DNA of 64,000 bases from contig NC_089822.1 of NCBI RefSeq assembly GCF_035046505.1, positions 127,654,807 through 127,718,806 of the forward strand. Direction: 5' to 3'. This DNA is from Tiliqua scincoides (Eukaryota > Chordata > Lepidosauria > Squamata > Scincidae). Position 1 is the stretch's first letter. Each line of letters opens with the position of its first letter. The position numbers were made by a program, and so were the translations under genes. The notes beneath the pieces are model-generated. The model was not told the DNA's origin. It did no database searches and was given only the letters and a program-made list of their open reading frames with translations. Below, piece after piece: positions 52,041 through 62,882 of this stretch.

Positions 52041-52240
52041 GCATTGCCATAGCTCAGTAGTAGATTACAGGTTCTGCATGCAGAAGGTCCCAGTTTCAAT
52101 CAGTGGTGATTTTAGGTAGGGCTTGGACTGTTGGACAGATCTCCTGCCTGAAACCCTGGAGAGCTGCTGCCAGTTGGTGCACAGACAACATCTGCCTATA
52201 AAGACCAGTATTTTGACTCAGCAGAAGGCAGCCACATATG
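52041..52240 (+). mobile_element. tRNA-Ala-like SINE
   Basis: The 5' part is tRNA-like: A-box TAGCTCAGTAGTAGA, anticodon arm TTCTGCATGCAGAA (TGC, Ala-type), diverged B-box AGTTTCAATCAG. It continues with CTCCTGCCTGAAACCCTGGA and ends with GACTCAGCAGAAGGCAGCCA. This is a common squamate SINE as I know it. Diverged, no clear target duplication. Confidence 0.85.
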
Positions 52241-52685
52241 CGCCCTGAAAGACAGCCTAAACAACATTAGCACAACAACAACTGCACCACATTTGATTAA
52301 CGCATCCAGTCTTCTTCCATGATGTCACATGTATGTCCTCTGTTCAAGAGGCATAATAGTGAGGACCACCAGGCTGGAAGGCCACATGAACAGAACCTAG
52401 AACCCTTTGCCATTTGCAGAAGTGCTTCCCCCAAGGCAGAATGTTTGTACACCTCTGCTGTAGTACTGTAGAATACCAGTGTAATATTACTGTAGTAAAA
52501 TCAATACATTGTAGTATTACTGTCTACTACTGTAGTGTTGCAAGGTGCAAAAACCAAGATGTTACAAGAGATCTCAGATGTTGCACTGTAATCCCAGGTA
52601 CCAAAGCAAACTCAGTAGACAGTGGTGATCAAATCCAGGCTTTTATTGTAAATCCATCAGCAAAAGATTGTAAATCCATCCACAT
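52241..52685. other. Unassigned spacer
   Basis: Repeated CTGTAGTA/TACTGTAG motifs at 52450-52545 are simple-sequence in character. No gene. Confidence 0.4.
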
Positions 52686-52686
52686 C

Positions 52687-52845
52687 TCCAAAGGAGACTG
52701 TGTAAACCCCAAAGGAGACTGCTTGCACCAGAAGTGGGGAGAAGAGAAGCCCCAAAGGAGACTGCTTGCACCAGAAGTGGGAAGAAGAGAAGCCTCAAAG
52801 GAGACTGTGAGCATAGGAAGTGTGAAGAAGAGAAGCGTGTAACGC
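52687..52845 (+). repeat. 43-bp minisatellite
   Basis: Three full units and one partial, each CCAAAGGAGACTGCTTGCAC ... AGAAGTGGG ... AGAAGAGAAGC. The last unit is diverged. A 142-residue open frame runs through it and gives a repetitive, low-complexity peptide with no relatives I know. Confidence 0.85.
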
Positions 52846-53845
52846 CTCCTTTAGCTGACTTTTATTACAATCTGGGGTTCTCTCCTTGAAACACATTTGG
52901 AGACAATTCATTGGTGGGTTCAAAACATCCGTTGTTTTATAATAGGCCATCTCATACATCCATCATATACAATATACCCCCAGCAGTTAGCCAATGGCAT
53001 TGCACACAAACCTGACCTCATCTATAACCATCGCATGATCCACTGTGGCCTTCATGTGCAGCCCGTGAAATGCAACAAAATTGTTGCTGAAAGGTTGCAA
53101 GCTCTGCTAAAACAACAAAACTGCTATCTTCTGCATTTTCTGTGGGAAGTTGACCTTTGCAATGTATTAATCCAGAAGTGCTTTGATATCATGTCTCTTT
53201 AAACTCTAGAATGCAGTTAGTCCACTAAAACTCAGTTAAAATATTATTATTTGTTAGTCACACTTATGTGTACCCCAAAACTGATTTCAAAATGAAAAAC
53301 AAGGAAATATAAGAAAGCTAAGCTTACTAGTGTTCTTCTATGTGAGCTGGTGTGAATATTTGCTTTCTAGCATGTGTGTGCACAGCTTAGTGCTCTAAAA
53401 GTCTTCAAACTGGACGTTAAAGCAATGTTAAAACTTCAAGCCGAATTTCAAACTGCTAGATTTTTTTTTTTCTGTGCTCTGAAGACAAAGACTTCATTCA
53501 AATGTATCAACATTGTTCTAAGAGAACATCTTGTGGCAGGCTGCCCAATTCCAGCCAAATGCTTGTGAGACTCAAGTTGAACTTGCTTGGACATTCAGAG
53601 AGAGAGATATTCTGTTTACATTTCAGGTAAGCATCCTATACCATAACTAACAGTCCTTGATACCTTCCAACAGTAGTAGTAGTAGAAGGGTTGCAATAAA
53701 AAATCAGACATATACATAATTAAGTTCTTTGAAATCAAAGGGTGACACTACAGTCCTCTTCACATATGCAATAGAGACATGGAGGTTCTGTCTCCATGGT
53801 GCAAACCCTGAGGAGAGAAGTGTGAATGAATATATGAAGCTGACT
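52846..53845. other. Unassigned spacer
   Basis: Short (AGT)n at 53673. No gene or repeat recognised. Confidence 0.35.
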
Positions 53846-53847
53846 AA

Positions 53848-54377
53848 GAGCCCAATCCTGAGCTCAATGCGCCGGCTTACTGGGTGAGCACCCGTGCTAG
53901 CCCGGCACTGGCTGGCGCTGGGCGAGTGCCAGGCAGGCACCCAGCCTCCACCGCTCAGTTGTCACATGAACCGCCAAGCAGCAGAGAGGAAAGCAGGAGC
54001 GGGGGGAGGCAGAGAGGAAGCATTCCGGGGAGGCGGGTGGAAGGCAGGGAGGAGGCATGATGGGGAGGCGGGGGAGGGCGGGGGAGTCGTGCCAGGGGAG
54101 GGAGCGGGGAAGGAGGGAGGAAGCTCCACCAGATCCTGAGCCTTTGCGTCAGGCTCGGCGCCTGACACAAAGGCTCTTACCTCACCACTGACCTTTTGGT
54201 CAGCAGTGAATCGAGTAACCCCATTGCGGGGCTAATCCCTTTACTTGGGGAAGGGGACGAAAGTCCCCTTCTCCTGAGGTGCCGTCCGCGGCTGCCCTGG
54301 GCACACAGGATGCTGCAGCAGCCATTTTTTGTGCCGCTGCAGCCGCGCACCCTGGGAGCTCAGGATTGTGCTCTTAG
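53848..54377. mobile_element. 530-bp GC-rich element with inverted ends, complete
   Basis: CTAAGAGCCCAATCCTGAGC on the left and GCTCAGGATTGTGCTCTTAG on the right are inverted with one mismatch. The interior has CCTTTTGGTCAGCAGTG and a G-rich stretch. Shares blocks with 27536-27945. A second element (family B piece, 54379-54425) starts immediately after. Confidence 0.8.
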
Positions 54378-54378
54378 G

Positions 54379-54425
54379 GCACAATCCTAACCAACTTTCC
54401 AGCACTGGCCTAGCTGCAATGTGAC
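54379..54425 (+). mobile_element. Family-B fragment
   Basis: GGGCACAATCCTAACCAACT and TTCCAGCACTGGC match the left end of the 180-bp family B; the rest is missing. Confidence 0.55.
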
Positions 54426-54918
54426 TGGATAGGCCTAGCTTGGCCTATCCAAGTGATAATTGGAGCTTGATTACTTGGCAAAAATTTCACCTGCTATACA
54501 TGAGTATCTACGGCAATATTGGTAACATAGTCATCTCTCCCCCCCCCCCCCCGCATCCCATTTGGTTTGTTGCTTCTGCTGGCTACAGCTTCATTTATGA
54601 TGTTGCTTTTCCTTGGGCTACAGCTCTTACTGGATTAGTCACATGGGTTGCCATCAACAAGCTCATGGCTGATGGGGGGGGCATCATAATACTACATAGC
54701 CAATTGTATTTGACATCACTAAGGCTCAAACCATGTGCTATGAGAAATGCATGGATTTGGCCATTGTTGTTCTAACAAATAACATGGAGGCATGCAAAAT
54801 GTCCCTGAACTAAAGGGAGTGTAGGGAGGAGGTAGCACTTAGCCCACACCATGGTGGACATCCTGATTGTACTTTACCTGCATAATGGAAGTTTATCTTC
54901 CCTGCCACAGTCTCAGGT

Positions 54919-54993
<75 letters not shown>

Positions 54994-55505
54994 ACTGCTC
55001 TATTTGTTAAAAAAGAAAAAAGGGCCAAACTCACACATTTATTGTGACACATAGTTTTACCCTAACAGTCAAACTAGATGTGACTTATGTCATAGACCCT
55101 GTCAAGTTTGCTTTTGTAACTAACAACTAGCATGGAGGAGACACCTAATCTGGATGGGAACTAAGGGACAGCATTAATGCTCACCAGCCGCAGACCTTGA
55201 TCACAGACTATATGCAGTATATTAAAAAAAAAGCACGTACAAGCTAAAGACATGATGTATCTCTTTTCTGTGTATGGTTTGGCCCATAGAGAGGACATTT
55301 TAAAAACAAGTAAGTGAGCATTTTAACCAAGAGTGCTGAAAAACAACCAGTGATCAAAACCACATGACATTTCCAGCCTTCCTTGAGGTGGCAGACACAG
55401 TTATTGGCAGATAAGCTTTGTTCAGGAGATTTGTTCAGGAAACCAGCTATATGGATATGTTTCAGTTGCACATGACTCCTCTTCCAAAACAGGAAAGCAA
55501 AGAGG
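54426..55505. other. Spacer with (TC)n(AC)n
   Basis: (TC)n at 54921-54956 joined to (AC)n at 54957-54992; C run at 54540. No gene. Confidence 0.6.
54921..54992. repeat. (TC)n(AC)n compound microsatellite
   Basis: About 18 TC units directly followed by about 18 AC units, uninterrupted. Confidence 0.95.
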
Positions 55506-55509
55506 AATA

Positions 55510-56096
55510 TTGGGCAAGACTTAACTTGAGGAATATCTTTACAGAACTGGGATAGGGCACCTCCCTTACAAGGAAAGGCTACAGCATTTGGGACTCTTCA
55601 GTCTAGAAAAAAGGCACCTGAGGGGAGACATGAATGAGACATACAAAATTATGCAAGGAATGGATAAAATGGATAGGGGGATGTTCTTCACCCTCTCACA
55701 CAACACCAACATCTAATAAAATTGAGTGTTGGGACAATTAGGACAGACAAAAGAAAACATTTCCTTACACAGCTTGTAATTAGTCTGTGGAACTCCTTGC
55801 CAGAGGATGTGGTGATGACATCTGGCCTGAATGCCTTTCAAAGGGGATTGGACAAATTTCTGGAGCAAAGTCCATCACAGGTTACAGGCCGTGATGGGTA
55901 TGTGCAACCTCCTGATTTTAGAAGTAGGCTATCTCAGGCTATCTCAGAATGCCAGATGCAAGAGAGGGCACCAAGATGCAGGACTCTTGTTGTTTTGTGT
56001 GCTCCCTGAAGCATTTGGTGGGCCACTGGAAGCTGGAAAGAAGCTGGACTAGATGAGCCTTTGACCTGATCCTCTTCTTATGTTCTTATGTAATGT
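55510..56096 (+). mobile_element. CR1 LINE 3' part, 5'-truncated
   Basis: Encodes YKERLQHLGLFSLEKRHLRG-like sequence at about 55575 (GGACTCTTCAGTCTAGAAAA), EMNETYKIMQGMDK at about 55640, and the end of the coding region at about 55780-55850 (ENISLHSL-to-NSLPEDVV). The 3' untranslated part has TCTGGAGCAAAGTCCATCAC and CTGGACTAGATGAGCCTTTG, and ends with TCTTATGTTCTTATGTAATG, the CR1 terminal octamer-like repeat. Same family as 12199-14015 and 34480-34745. Confidence 0.9.
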
Positions 56097-56099
56097 TCA

Positions 56100-59000
56100 G
56101 TGTTTGAACCTGCGGGGGACCAGCCCTGAAACGTGTGAATCAAGAAGGAAGAATCTCCAAGCATGTACAAAGAGGATTCCCATCCCTTACTGAATATACA
56201 CAATCTGTCTCCACACAAGATGCAATGGTAGAAGTTCCTTGATTTCTGTCTGTACTTAAGAAAAGTCTTATGGATTCAATAAAGAGTCCATCTAGTTTAG
56301 TATCCCATATCCAATAGTGGGCAGCCAGATGTTTCCATGAACTATTCATGAGGGCATGAATAGCTCTTCTCTGTTCCCTGTTCCCTGCACCTGACAGTCA
56401 GAGGTATACTGCCTTTGGACATGGAGGTTCCATTTAACTATCATGACATAGTTGTTGTGACTTTGTTTTCTTTACACCACTAGTTCTGGGCACTCAGTAA
56501 AACATCTTGGATGCATTTGGGCTGCTTTCTCTATTTGTTGGGGCTTCATTTGGCCATCACTAGAAGAAATTATTGTCAGGTGTACAGAAAGCAGCCCAGC
56601 ACACAGGAAGAGGTTACAAGAGGCTCTTTCCCACAAATACATATGCAAACCCAAAGGCACTCACACCAACTTGCACCTATCTTCCCATGCGCACACATTC
56701 TCGCACACATTCTTTAGTCTGCTCTCAGCACCTCCTGCTACAATCTAATCCAAGCAGCCTGTAAATTAAGCAGGACAAAGGCACATTCCTGGCTGGCCTC
56801 TTCCCCCCCCCCCCCACCTCAGACCCCTGGCTCCGCAAAGTCGCCTGAGCCAACATTGCAGGAGAGGAGGGATGTTTTTCTCTCTAGCCCTGGCATCCTG
56901 AGAGATTCCCCCATAAATCTCTCTGCTTTGTTGAATCCCCCTCACAAGCTGTTTCCATTCATTCTAACCTGGTAATTTCATCTTCATGTACCGCATTAGA
57001 AAAAGGAAAGGGAAAGAGGGGAAAAAAATCCCAGGAGAGGGAGAAAGAAAAATCTGGAGGAGATAAAGCTGAGTTGGCTTCTTCCCCCTGTGCTCCCCTG
57101 GCTCTGTCTTTCTGCTCTCTGGAGCTGCTTTCAGAATAATAATCAAGAGCCTGGATCAAGAGACTTCAAGGCACGCCATGGCTCAAGGACATCCTGCCCC
57201 TACAAGCACTGACTTGCAGTTGAACCTTACTTTTTAACCCCGACGGGAAGACGGATTTACCATTTTAGAGAGGAAGGGCCTATAACACATGAAACAGAGT
57301 CAGCTAAATGAGCTGCTCCGGATCTGTGATCAGATCCATTGTCTCTTTTTATTTGGATCAACAGCAGCCGTGGGGGAAGAGGATATTTAGAACCATGGCA
57401 CAGGTTCACCTTTCTTCCATCCTCCCCCCTTTTCCTCCCCTACACTGTCTTCCTAATGACTGTCTGCTCCCAGTCAAGTAGCTATTGAGGAAAGATTTCC
57501 ATCAGGAAAGTGCTGCAGGTGAAGCAGTTAAGTTCCCCTAGTCAGTGCATGGTTCCGATCCACTTCCTTGCTCTAATGCTACTATTGGTAAAGAGACAGC
57601 AGAACCAGTCAGATATCAGCTGTCTCGGCCCATTTAGCCCCAATTTGATTAAACTAGTCTGGTGTTATCTATTTTGGCAGGGCTCTCAGTGATATCACAA
57701 GAATTCTAGCCCTACTATCAGGATCCTTTTTTAATAAGAAAGGCCAGGGGTAAAGTATGGAACCTTATAAATACATGCCAAGCAGGGACTCTGCCACTCA
57801 GAGATGGCCCCTAACTTGACTAGGAAGACCAACAAAATTCTCACCTAGCTTCAGATGTTCATTCAACATAAAAAATATTTAGCACATAAACAGTGTTTAA
57901 GTGCTTCACTGTCATCCTTACAGTAATCCTTGAAGGCAGGTCAGTATTATAATCCATACACTGTGGGTGAGGAGACTGAATGAAAAGGAGCCTTGTCACT
58001 GATGTTATGATGCACACGTCATTCAAACACCCCTAACTTGTCCTTTGTGGTTCTATCTGTGCAGTCAACGGTAATAAGTGGACCTTAGCTATGACAACTA
58101 GGAATAGAACCTCCATGTTCAGAGGCAGTGCATCTCTGATAACCAGAGTCTGATGACAACAAAAGAGAATTGTTATAACCTTTCAGTTTTATTTTTATGA
58201 CCTATTCAGGAAAAGTGGGCACATGCACAGTGGGGAGCAGGATTGTGGCAGTAGGTCCCACTTCCTAGAAAAGCAGGGTTCCCATCACAGGGAAAGAGCT
58301 TTATGGGTGTATAGTTGTACATGTGTTGATTCCAAGCAGGTGCTCAAATAATTTGCATAGATCTTCCCTCTGCACATATCTATTCCTCTTGCTATGTTCG
58401 CAAGAAGAGGGCTGTTATTTTTCATAAGATTATGACTATGTTGTGCTCACAGGACTCAGGTTTTACAAGATTCCCTCCAAGAAGACAAGGTAAGGCATGG
58501 AAAATATGCAGTATTCCATAAGCAAAGAGAAAGGCCTATCTTCATATCCAAATCTCACAGTACTCTTGTTAAGGCAAAAACAAATGGAGTACAACCATGT
58601 GTTCATTATATTACCAGACCTAGTGATATTCTTTGTCACTGTAGACAACTGAATGCTTACAGTACAGCAGAAGATGTTGGGACAGAACATTCAAGCTGAG
58701 AAGAATCAATGAGGCCTCCAGGTACATGTGGCTGCCTTATTGTGAGTGTGCCTCTCTGTGAGAATGCTGTCAAAAGAGAAAGTTAAATGTTCTGACCAAA
58801 GACAAGAGCGATACAGAATTAGAGCTAATATCAAGACTTCATACAAATGCATCAGTGCAGAATCTGTGATTTTGGCAAAAATTACGTACAGACTTACTGA
58901 GATCTATATTTCTTGCTTCAGAATTGCTGCATGTTGACCCTGTGCAGAGGACCATCCATTTCTGGAGGAGAGTATGGCTAGAAGGAGGTAATCTCTTGCC

Positions 59001-59555
59001 CTTAATATATCACATGTTCTTGGGGAACCTCATGCTAAATCTCTTGTAGTTTATATGAAAACGGACAAGAATGCATCTATGTGAGTAACTAGATGAGTAG
59101 TAGTAACTATGAGTAGTAACTATGTGAGTTGTTAGATGTAAAAAGAGCTGGACCATCTCCAACCCAACATAAATGCATGAGAACATCCATGTGCTGATGC
59201 AGCATTAAGAGATCACAAAACCATTGATGTAGTGTGTTCCAGGTTGAAGCATGCTTGCATGAAAAAGTCCAGGACATGTAATTTAAAGAAGTGATTGATT
59301 TCTTTAAGAATTTAAAGAATGTGGAAAGCTCATGGTTCAGCCAAAATTCCCAAGAAGCAATTAATTTGCCACTATGATGTCTTGGGAAGGCAGAACAGAA
59401 AGAGAATTTTGTGAAGTATGCCAGGCTGAGAGGTGGTATTAGCCCAAGAGTATATAGTGAGCTTCATAGCTGAATTGAGTTTGAATCCATTTATGCCCAC
59501 TCTCAAACCAAGTCCCCCACTCTAGCCACTAACATATTCGCTCAGTACAAAGCAC
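56100..59555. other. Unassigned spacer
   Basis: C run at 56805, purine-rich stretch 56995-57070, short GAGTAGTAACTATG duplication at 59095-59120. No gene or clear repeat family recognised. Confidence 0.4.
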
Positions 59556-59558
59556 TGA

Positions 59559-61815
59559 AGGCCCAATCCTATCCAATTTTCCAGTGCCAGTAATCATTGG
59601 CATCCTTCAGTCTCAGAAGACTATGATATCGCGCTCTGAAAAGTGGTACTGGAACAGCGTCTAGTGTGGCTGAAAAGGCCAATTCACGAGTGATAATCCC
59701 TTCCACACTGGGAGCGAATGTACTCTGTCCCTGGTGTGTCTCCCTGGCTATGGGCCTTCCTTCTTTGCCTCTTCGCCTCAGTCTGTTGGCAAAGTGTCTC
59801 TTCAAACTGGGACAGGCCATGCTGCACAGGCTGTCTTCCAAGCGGGACGCCCAGAGGCCAAGGGTTCCCATCTGTTGAGGTCCAATCCTAAGGCCTTCAG
59901 ATCCCTCTTGCAGATATCCTTGTATTGCAGCTGTGGTCTACCTGTAGGGTGCTTTCCCTGCACAAGTTCTCCATAGAGGAGATCCTTTGGGATCTGGCCA
60001 TCATCCATTCTCACGACGTGACCGAGCCAACGCAGGCGTCTCTGTTTCAGCAGTGCATACATGCTAGGGATTCCAGCTCATTCCAGGACTGTGTTGTTTG
60101 GAACTTTGTCCTGCCAAGTGATACCGAGGATACGTTGGAGGCAGCACATGTGGAAAGCATTCAGTTTCCTCTCCTGTTGTGAGCGAAGAGTCCATGACCT
60201 GCTGCAGTACAGAAGTGTACTCAAGATGCAAGCTCTGTAGACCTGGATCTTGGTATGTTCCGTCAGCTTCTTGTTGGACCAGACTCTCTTTGTGAGTCTG
60301 GAAAATGTGGTAGCTGCTTTATCAATGTGTTTGTTTAACTCGGTATCAAGAGAAAGAGTGTCGGAGATCGTTGAGCCAAGGTACACAAAGTCACGGGCAA
60401 CCTCCAGTTCATGCGCAGAGATTGTAATGCAGGGAGGTGAGTTCACATCCTGAACCATGACCTGTGTTTTCTTAAGTCTGATTGTCAGTCCAAGGTCTTG
60501 GCAGGCCTTGCTAAAATGATTCATGAGCTGCTGAAGATCTTTGGCAGAGTGGGCAGTGACAGCTGCATTGTCGGCAAAGAGGAAGTCACGCAGACATTTC
60601 AGCTGGACTTTGCTCTCAGTCTGGAGAGGTTGAAGAGCTTTCCATTTGATCTGGTCTGGAGATAGATGCCTTCTATTGCAGTTCCAAAGGCATGCTTCAG
60701 CAGAACAGCGAAGAAAATCCCAAACAAGGTCAGCGTGAGAGCACAGCCCTGCTTCACTCCACTTCGGATGTCAAAGGGGTCTGATGTGGAGCCATCAAAG
60801 ACTACAGTGCCCTTCATATCCTCGTGGAAAGACCTGATGATGCTGAGGAGCCTGGGTGGACATCCGATCCTGGGGAGAATCTTGAAGAGGCCGTCCCTGC
60901 TGACCAGGTCCAAATCCTTCGTGAGATCTATGAAGGCTATAAAGAGTGGCTGTCGTTGTTCCCTGCATTTCTCCTGCAGCTGTCTAAGGGAGAATACCAT
61001 ATCAGTGGTGGACCTGTTGGCTCGGAATCCGCACTGCGATTCTGGATAGATGCTCTCTGCAAGTACCTGGAGCCTCTTCAGTGCAGCTTGGGCAAATAGC
61101 TTTCCTACAATGCTAAGGAGAGAGATGCCGAGATAGTTATTGTAGTCACCCCTGTCACCTTTGTTCTTGTACAGCGTGACGATGTTTGCACCCCTCATGT
61201 CCTGTGGTACTCCACTTTCTCTCCAGCAGACACAGAGGATTTCATGCAGCTCAGTGGCGATGATCTCTTTGCAGCACTTTAGGAGCAGGGATGCTGTCTT
61301 TCCCAGGTGATTTGCCAGAGGCAAGGGAGTCCAGGGCCAAGTTAAGTTCTTCTAGGGTTGGTTCACTGTCAAGCTCCTCCAACACAGGCAGGCACTCAAT
61401 GTTGTTCAGGGCTTCTTCGGTAACTACATTTTCTCTGGAATACAGCTCAGAATAGTGTTGCACCCAGCACTCCATGTGCTGTGCCTGGTCCTGGATGACC
61501 TCACCTGTGGCAGACTTCAGAGGGGCAATTCTCTTCTGTGTTGGACCTAGGGCCTGCTTGATAACATCATACATCCCCTTGATGTTGCCTGTGTCAGCTG
61601 CTATCTGTATCTGGGAACAGAGTTGGAGCCAGTAGTCATTAGCACATCTCCTGGCAGTCTGCTGTCTGCCAGTGCCAGTGCAGTCTGCCAGTGCCAGTGC
61701 AGCCATGCCAATGGGGTGTGGCAGGGAGGCAGTCAACGTAAAGGAATGCTTTTTCCCTTGTCTCAGGGCTGCATTGTGGCTGCATTGTGCTGGAAAGTTG
61801 GATAGGATTGGGCCC
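59559..61815. mobile_element. Family-B palindromic element interrupted by a LINE
   Basis: The left arm at 59559-59591 (GCCCAATCCTATCCAATTTT) and the remainder at 61672-61815 (core GCCATGCCAATGGGG; end GGAAAGTTGGATAGGATTGG) together make a normal 180-bp family-B element. Everything between is the minus-strand LINE. CCAGTGCCAG occurs at 59581-59590, 61669-61678 and 61689-61698 as the target duplication, the last through an extra 20-bp tandem copy. Confidence 0.85.
59592..61668 (-). mobile_element. Endonuclease/RT-type LINE, 5'-truncated, 2.1 kb
   Basis: On the minus strand from 61668: linker LNLALDSLASGKSPGKDSIP; reverse transcriptase with VTLYKNKGDRGDYNNYLGIS, CGFRANRSTTDMVFSLRQL, AFIDLTKDLDLVSRDGL (motif A, D present) and GVKQGCALTLTLFGIFF (motif B). 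Motif C reads FADN where the 31964 copy has FADD, removing a catalytic Asp. Then VYLGSTISDTLSLDTELNKH, LRWLGHVVRMDDGQIPKDLL and the GKHPTGRPQL C-terminal block, ending at TTCAGTCTC-type 3' end at 59592. Frames are shifted at least twice. No endonuclease domain remains. Clade unresolved. Confidence 0.92.
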
Positions 61816-61819
61816 CGAG

Positions 61820-62480
61820 TCTGGTAAGTTGATTTTTTCTATGCACCAGTGAAACTGGAGATTTAGGGGAGAATCTAACCAAAGTTAAGCAACCCATTCA
61901 TTCCAATGGGAGAGATTAAAGTGCTTAACTTTTCCATCAGACTAAATGGAACTTGAAAGTGCTTAACTTTGATGAGCTATGCCCTTGGGGTTTGAAAATT
62001 TCGGTTTTTCTGTGACTTTTGTGAATGGTCCAATCTTGCTCAAAACTAAGAGAAGCCTTTCCTCCGTTGAACATTTCTTTATTTCTTGCCAACACACCAA
62101 CAATGCATTACAGAGGCAGCCCAAGACATTTTCATGCCCAGGGCAGAAAATCTAAATGGCACCTCTGATGGTGATAAATCTGTAATGATTAAATAATTGA
62201 CCATTAGCTGCCCTTTTAATGGGATCCCAAAATTTGCCACCAGAGGGAAGTGACCTCAGTGTTGGTAGTGAGAATTTGTGTCACTCTGAAACTGCAAAAG
62301 TAAGGAAAGGAGAACTTTCTGGCCACTGCCGCTCTTCAGAGGTACAAAAGATGCTGGGTAGTTTTTTGCATTGTTGCAGCCTGTTAGAAGAAGTTTTAGA
62401 GCTCAGTTGATCAGAATACAGGGTATAATTTTTTTATATCATCATCATCATTAGAGGTAGATCTGCTTCAATGTACTATA
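61820..62480. other. Unassigned spacer
   Basis: 62105-62270 (CAGCCCAAGACATTTTCATG, GCACCTCTGATGG) may be a DNA-element remnant. No gene. Confidence 0.35.
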
Positions 62481-62482
62481 AG

Positions 62483-62567
62483 ACTGCAATCCTATGCACA
62501 CTTTCCTGGGAGTAAGTCCCACTGAAACTTACTTTGAAGAAAACTTGTATAGGATTGTACTGTAAGT
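62483..62567. mobile_element. 80-bp foldback element, family A
   Basis: TGCAATCCTATGCACACTTT on the left and TTGTATAGGATTGTACTG on the right, with GGGAGTAAGTCCCACT in the arm. Confidence 0.75.
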
Positions 62568-62790
62568 AAATTATTTTTAAAGCAACACAGTTGGTATACT
62601 GTGTATCCAGAATCCATAAAAGGTTTGGATTTTCCTCCCAACTTCCAGCCCACATGTAGCAAAAAGGTAGGATCAGATGGGTCACATAGTTCCACAGGCG
62701 GTCATAAGTAACATGCTTTTTGCAATGCAGCAGAAATGTTTGAGGGCTGTCATCCAAAGAAAAAAATTTCTTGATTCATCAAGCAAGTTT

Positions 62791-62882
62791 TAGGCTGCAA
62801 TCCTATGCACACATTCTGGGGAGTAAGCTCCAGTGACCACAATGGGCCTCACTTCTGAGTAAACACAGGATAGTGCTGTTAG
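62791..62882. mobile_element. 80-bp foldback element, family A
   Basis: GGCTGCAATCCTATGCACAC and ACTTCTGAGTAAACACAGGA, ending ATAGTGCTGTT. The arms are diverged. Confidence 0.7.

Noticed and set aside
50475-52845. Possible CRISPR-like spaced repeats
   Set aside because: The tandem repeats at 50475-51043 and 52687-52845 have no unique spacers of constant length and the genome is a vertebrate one.
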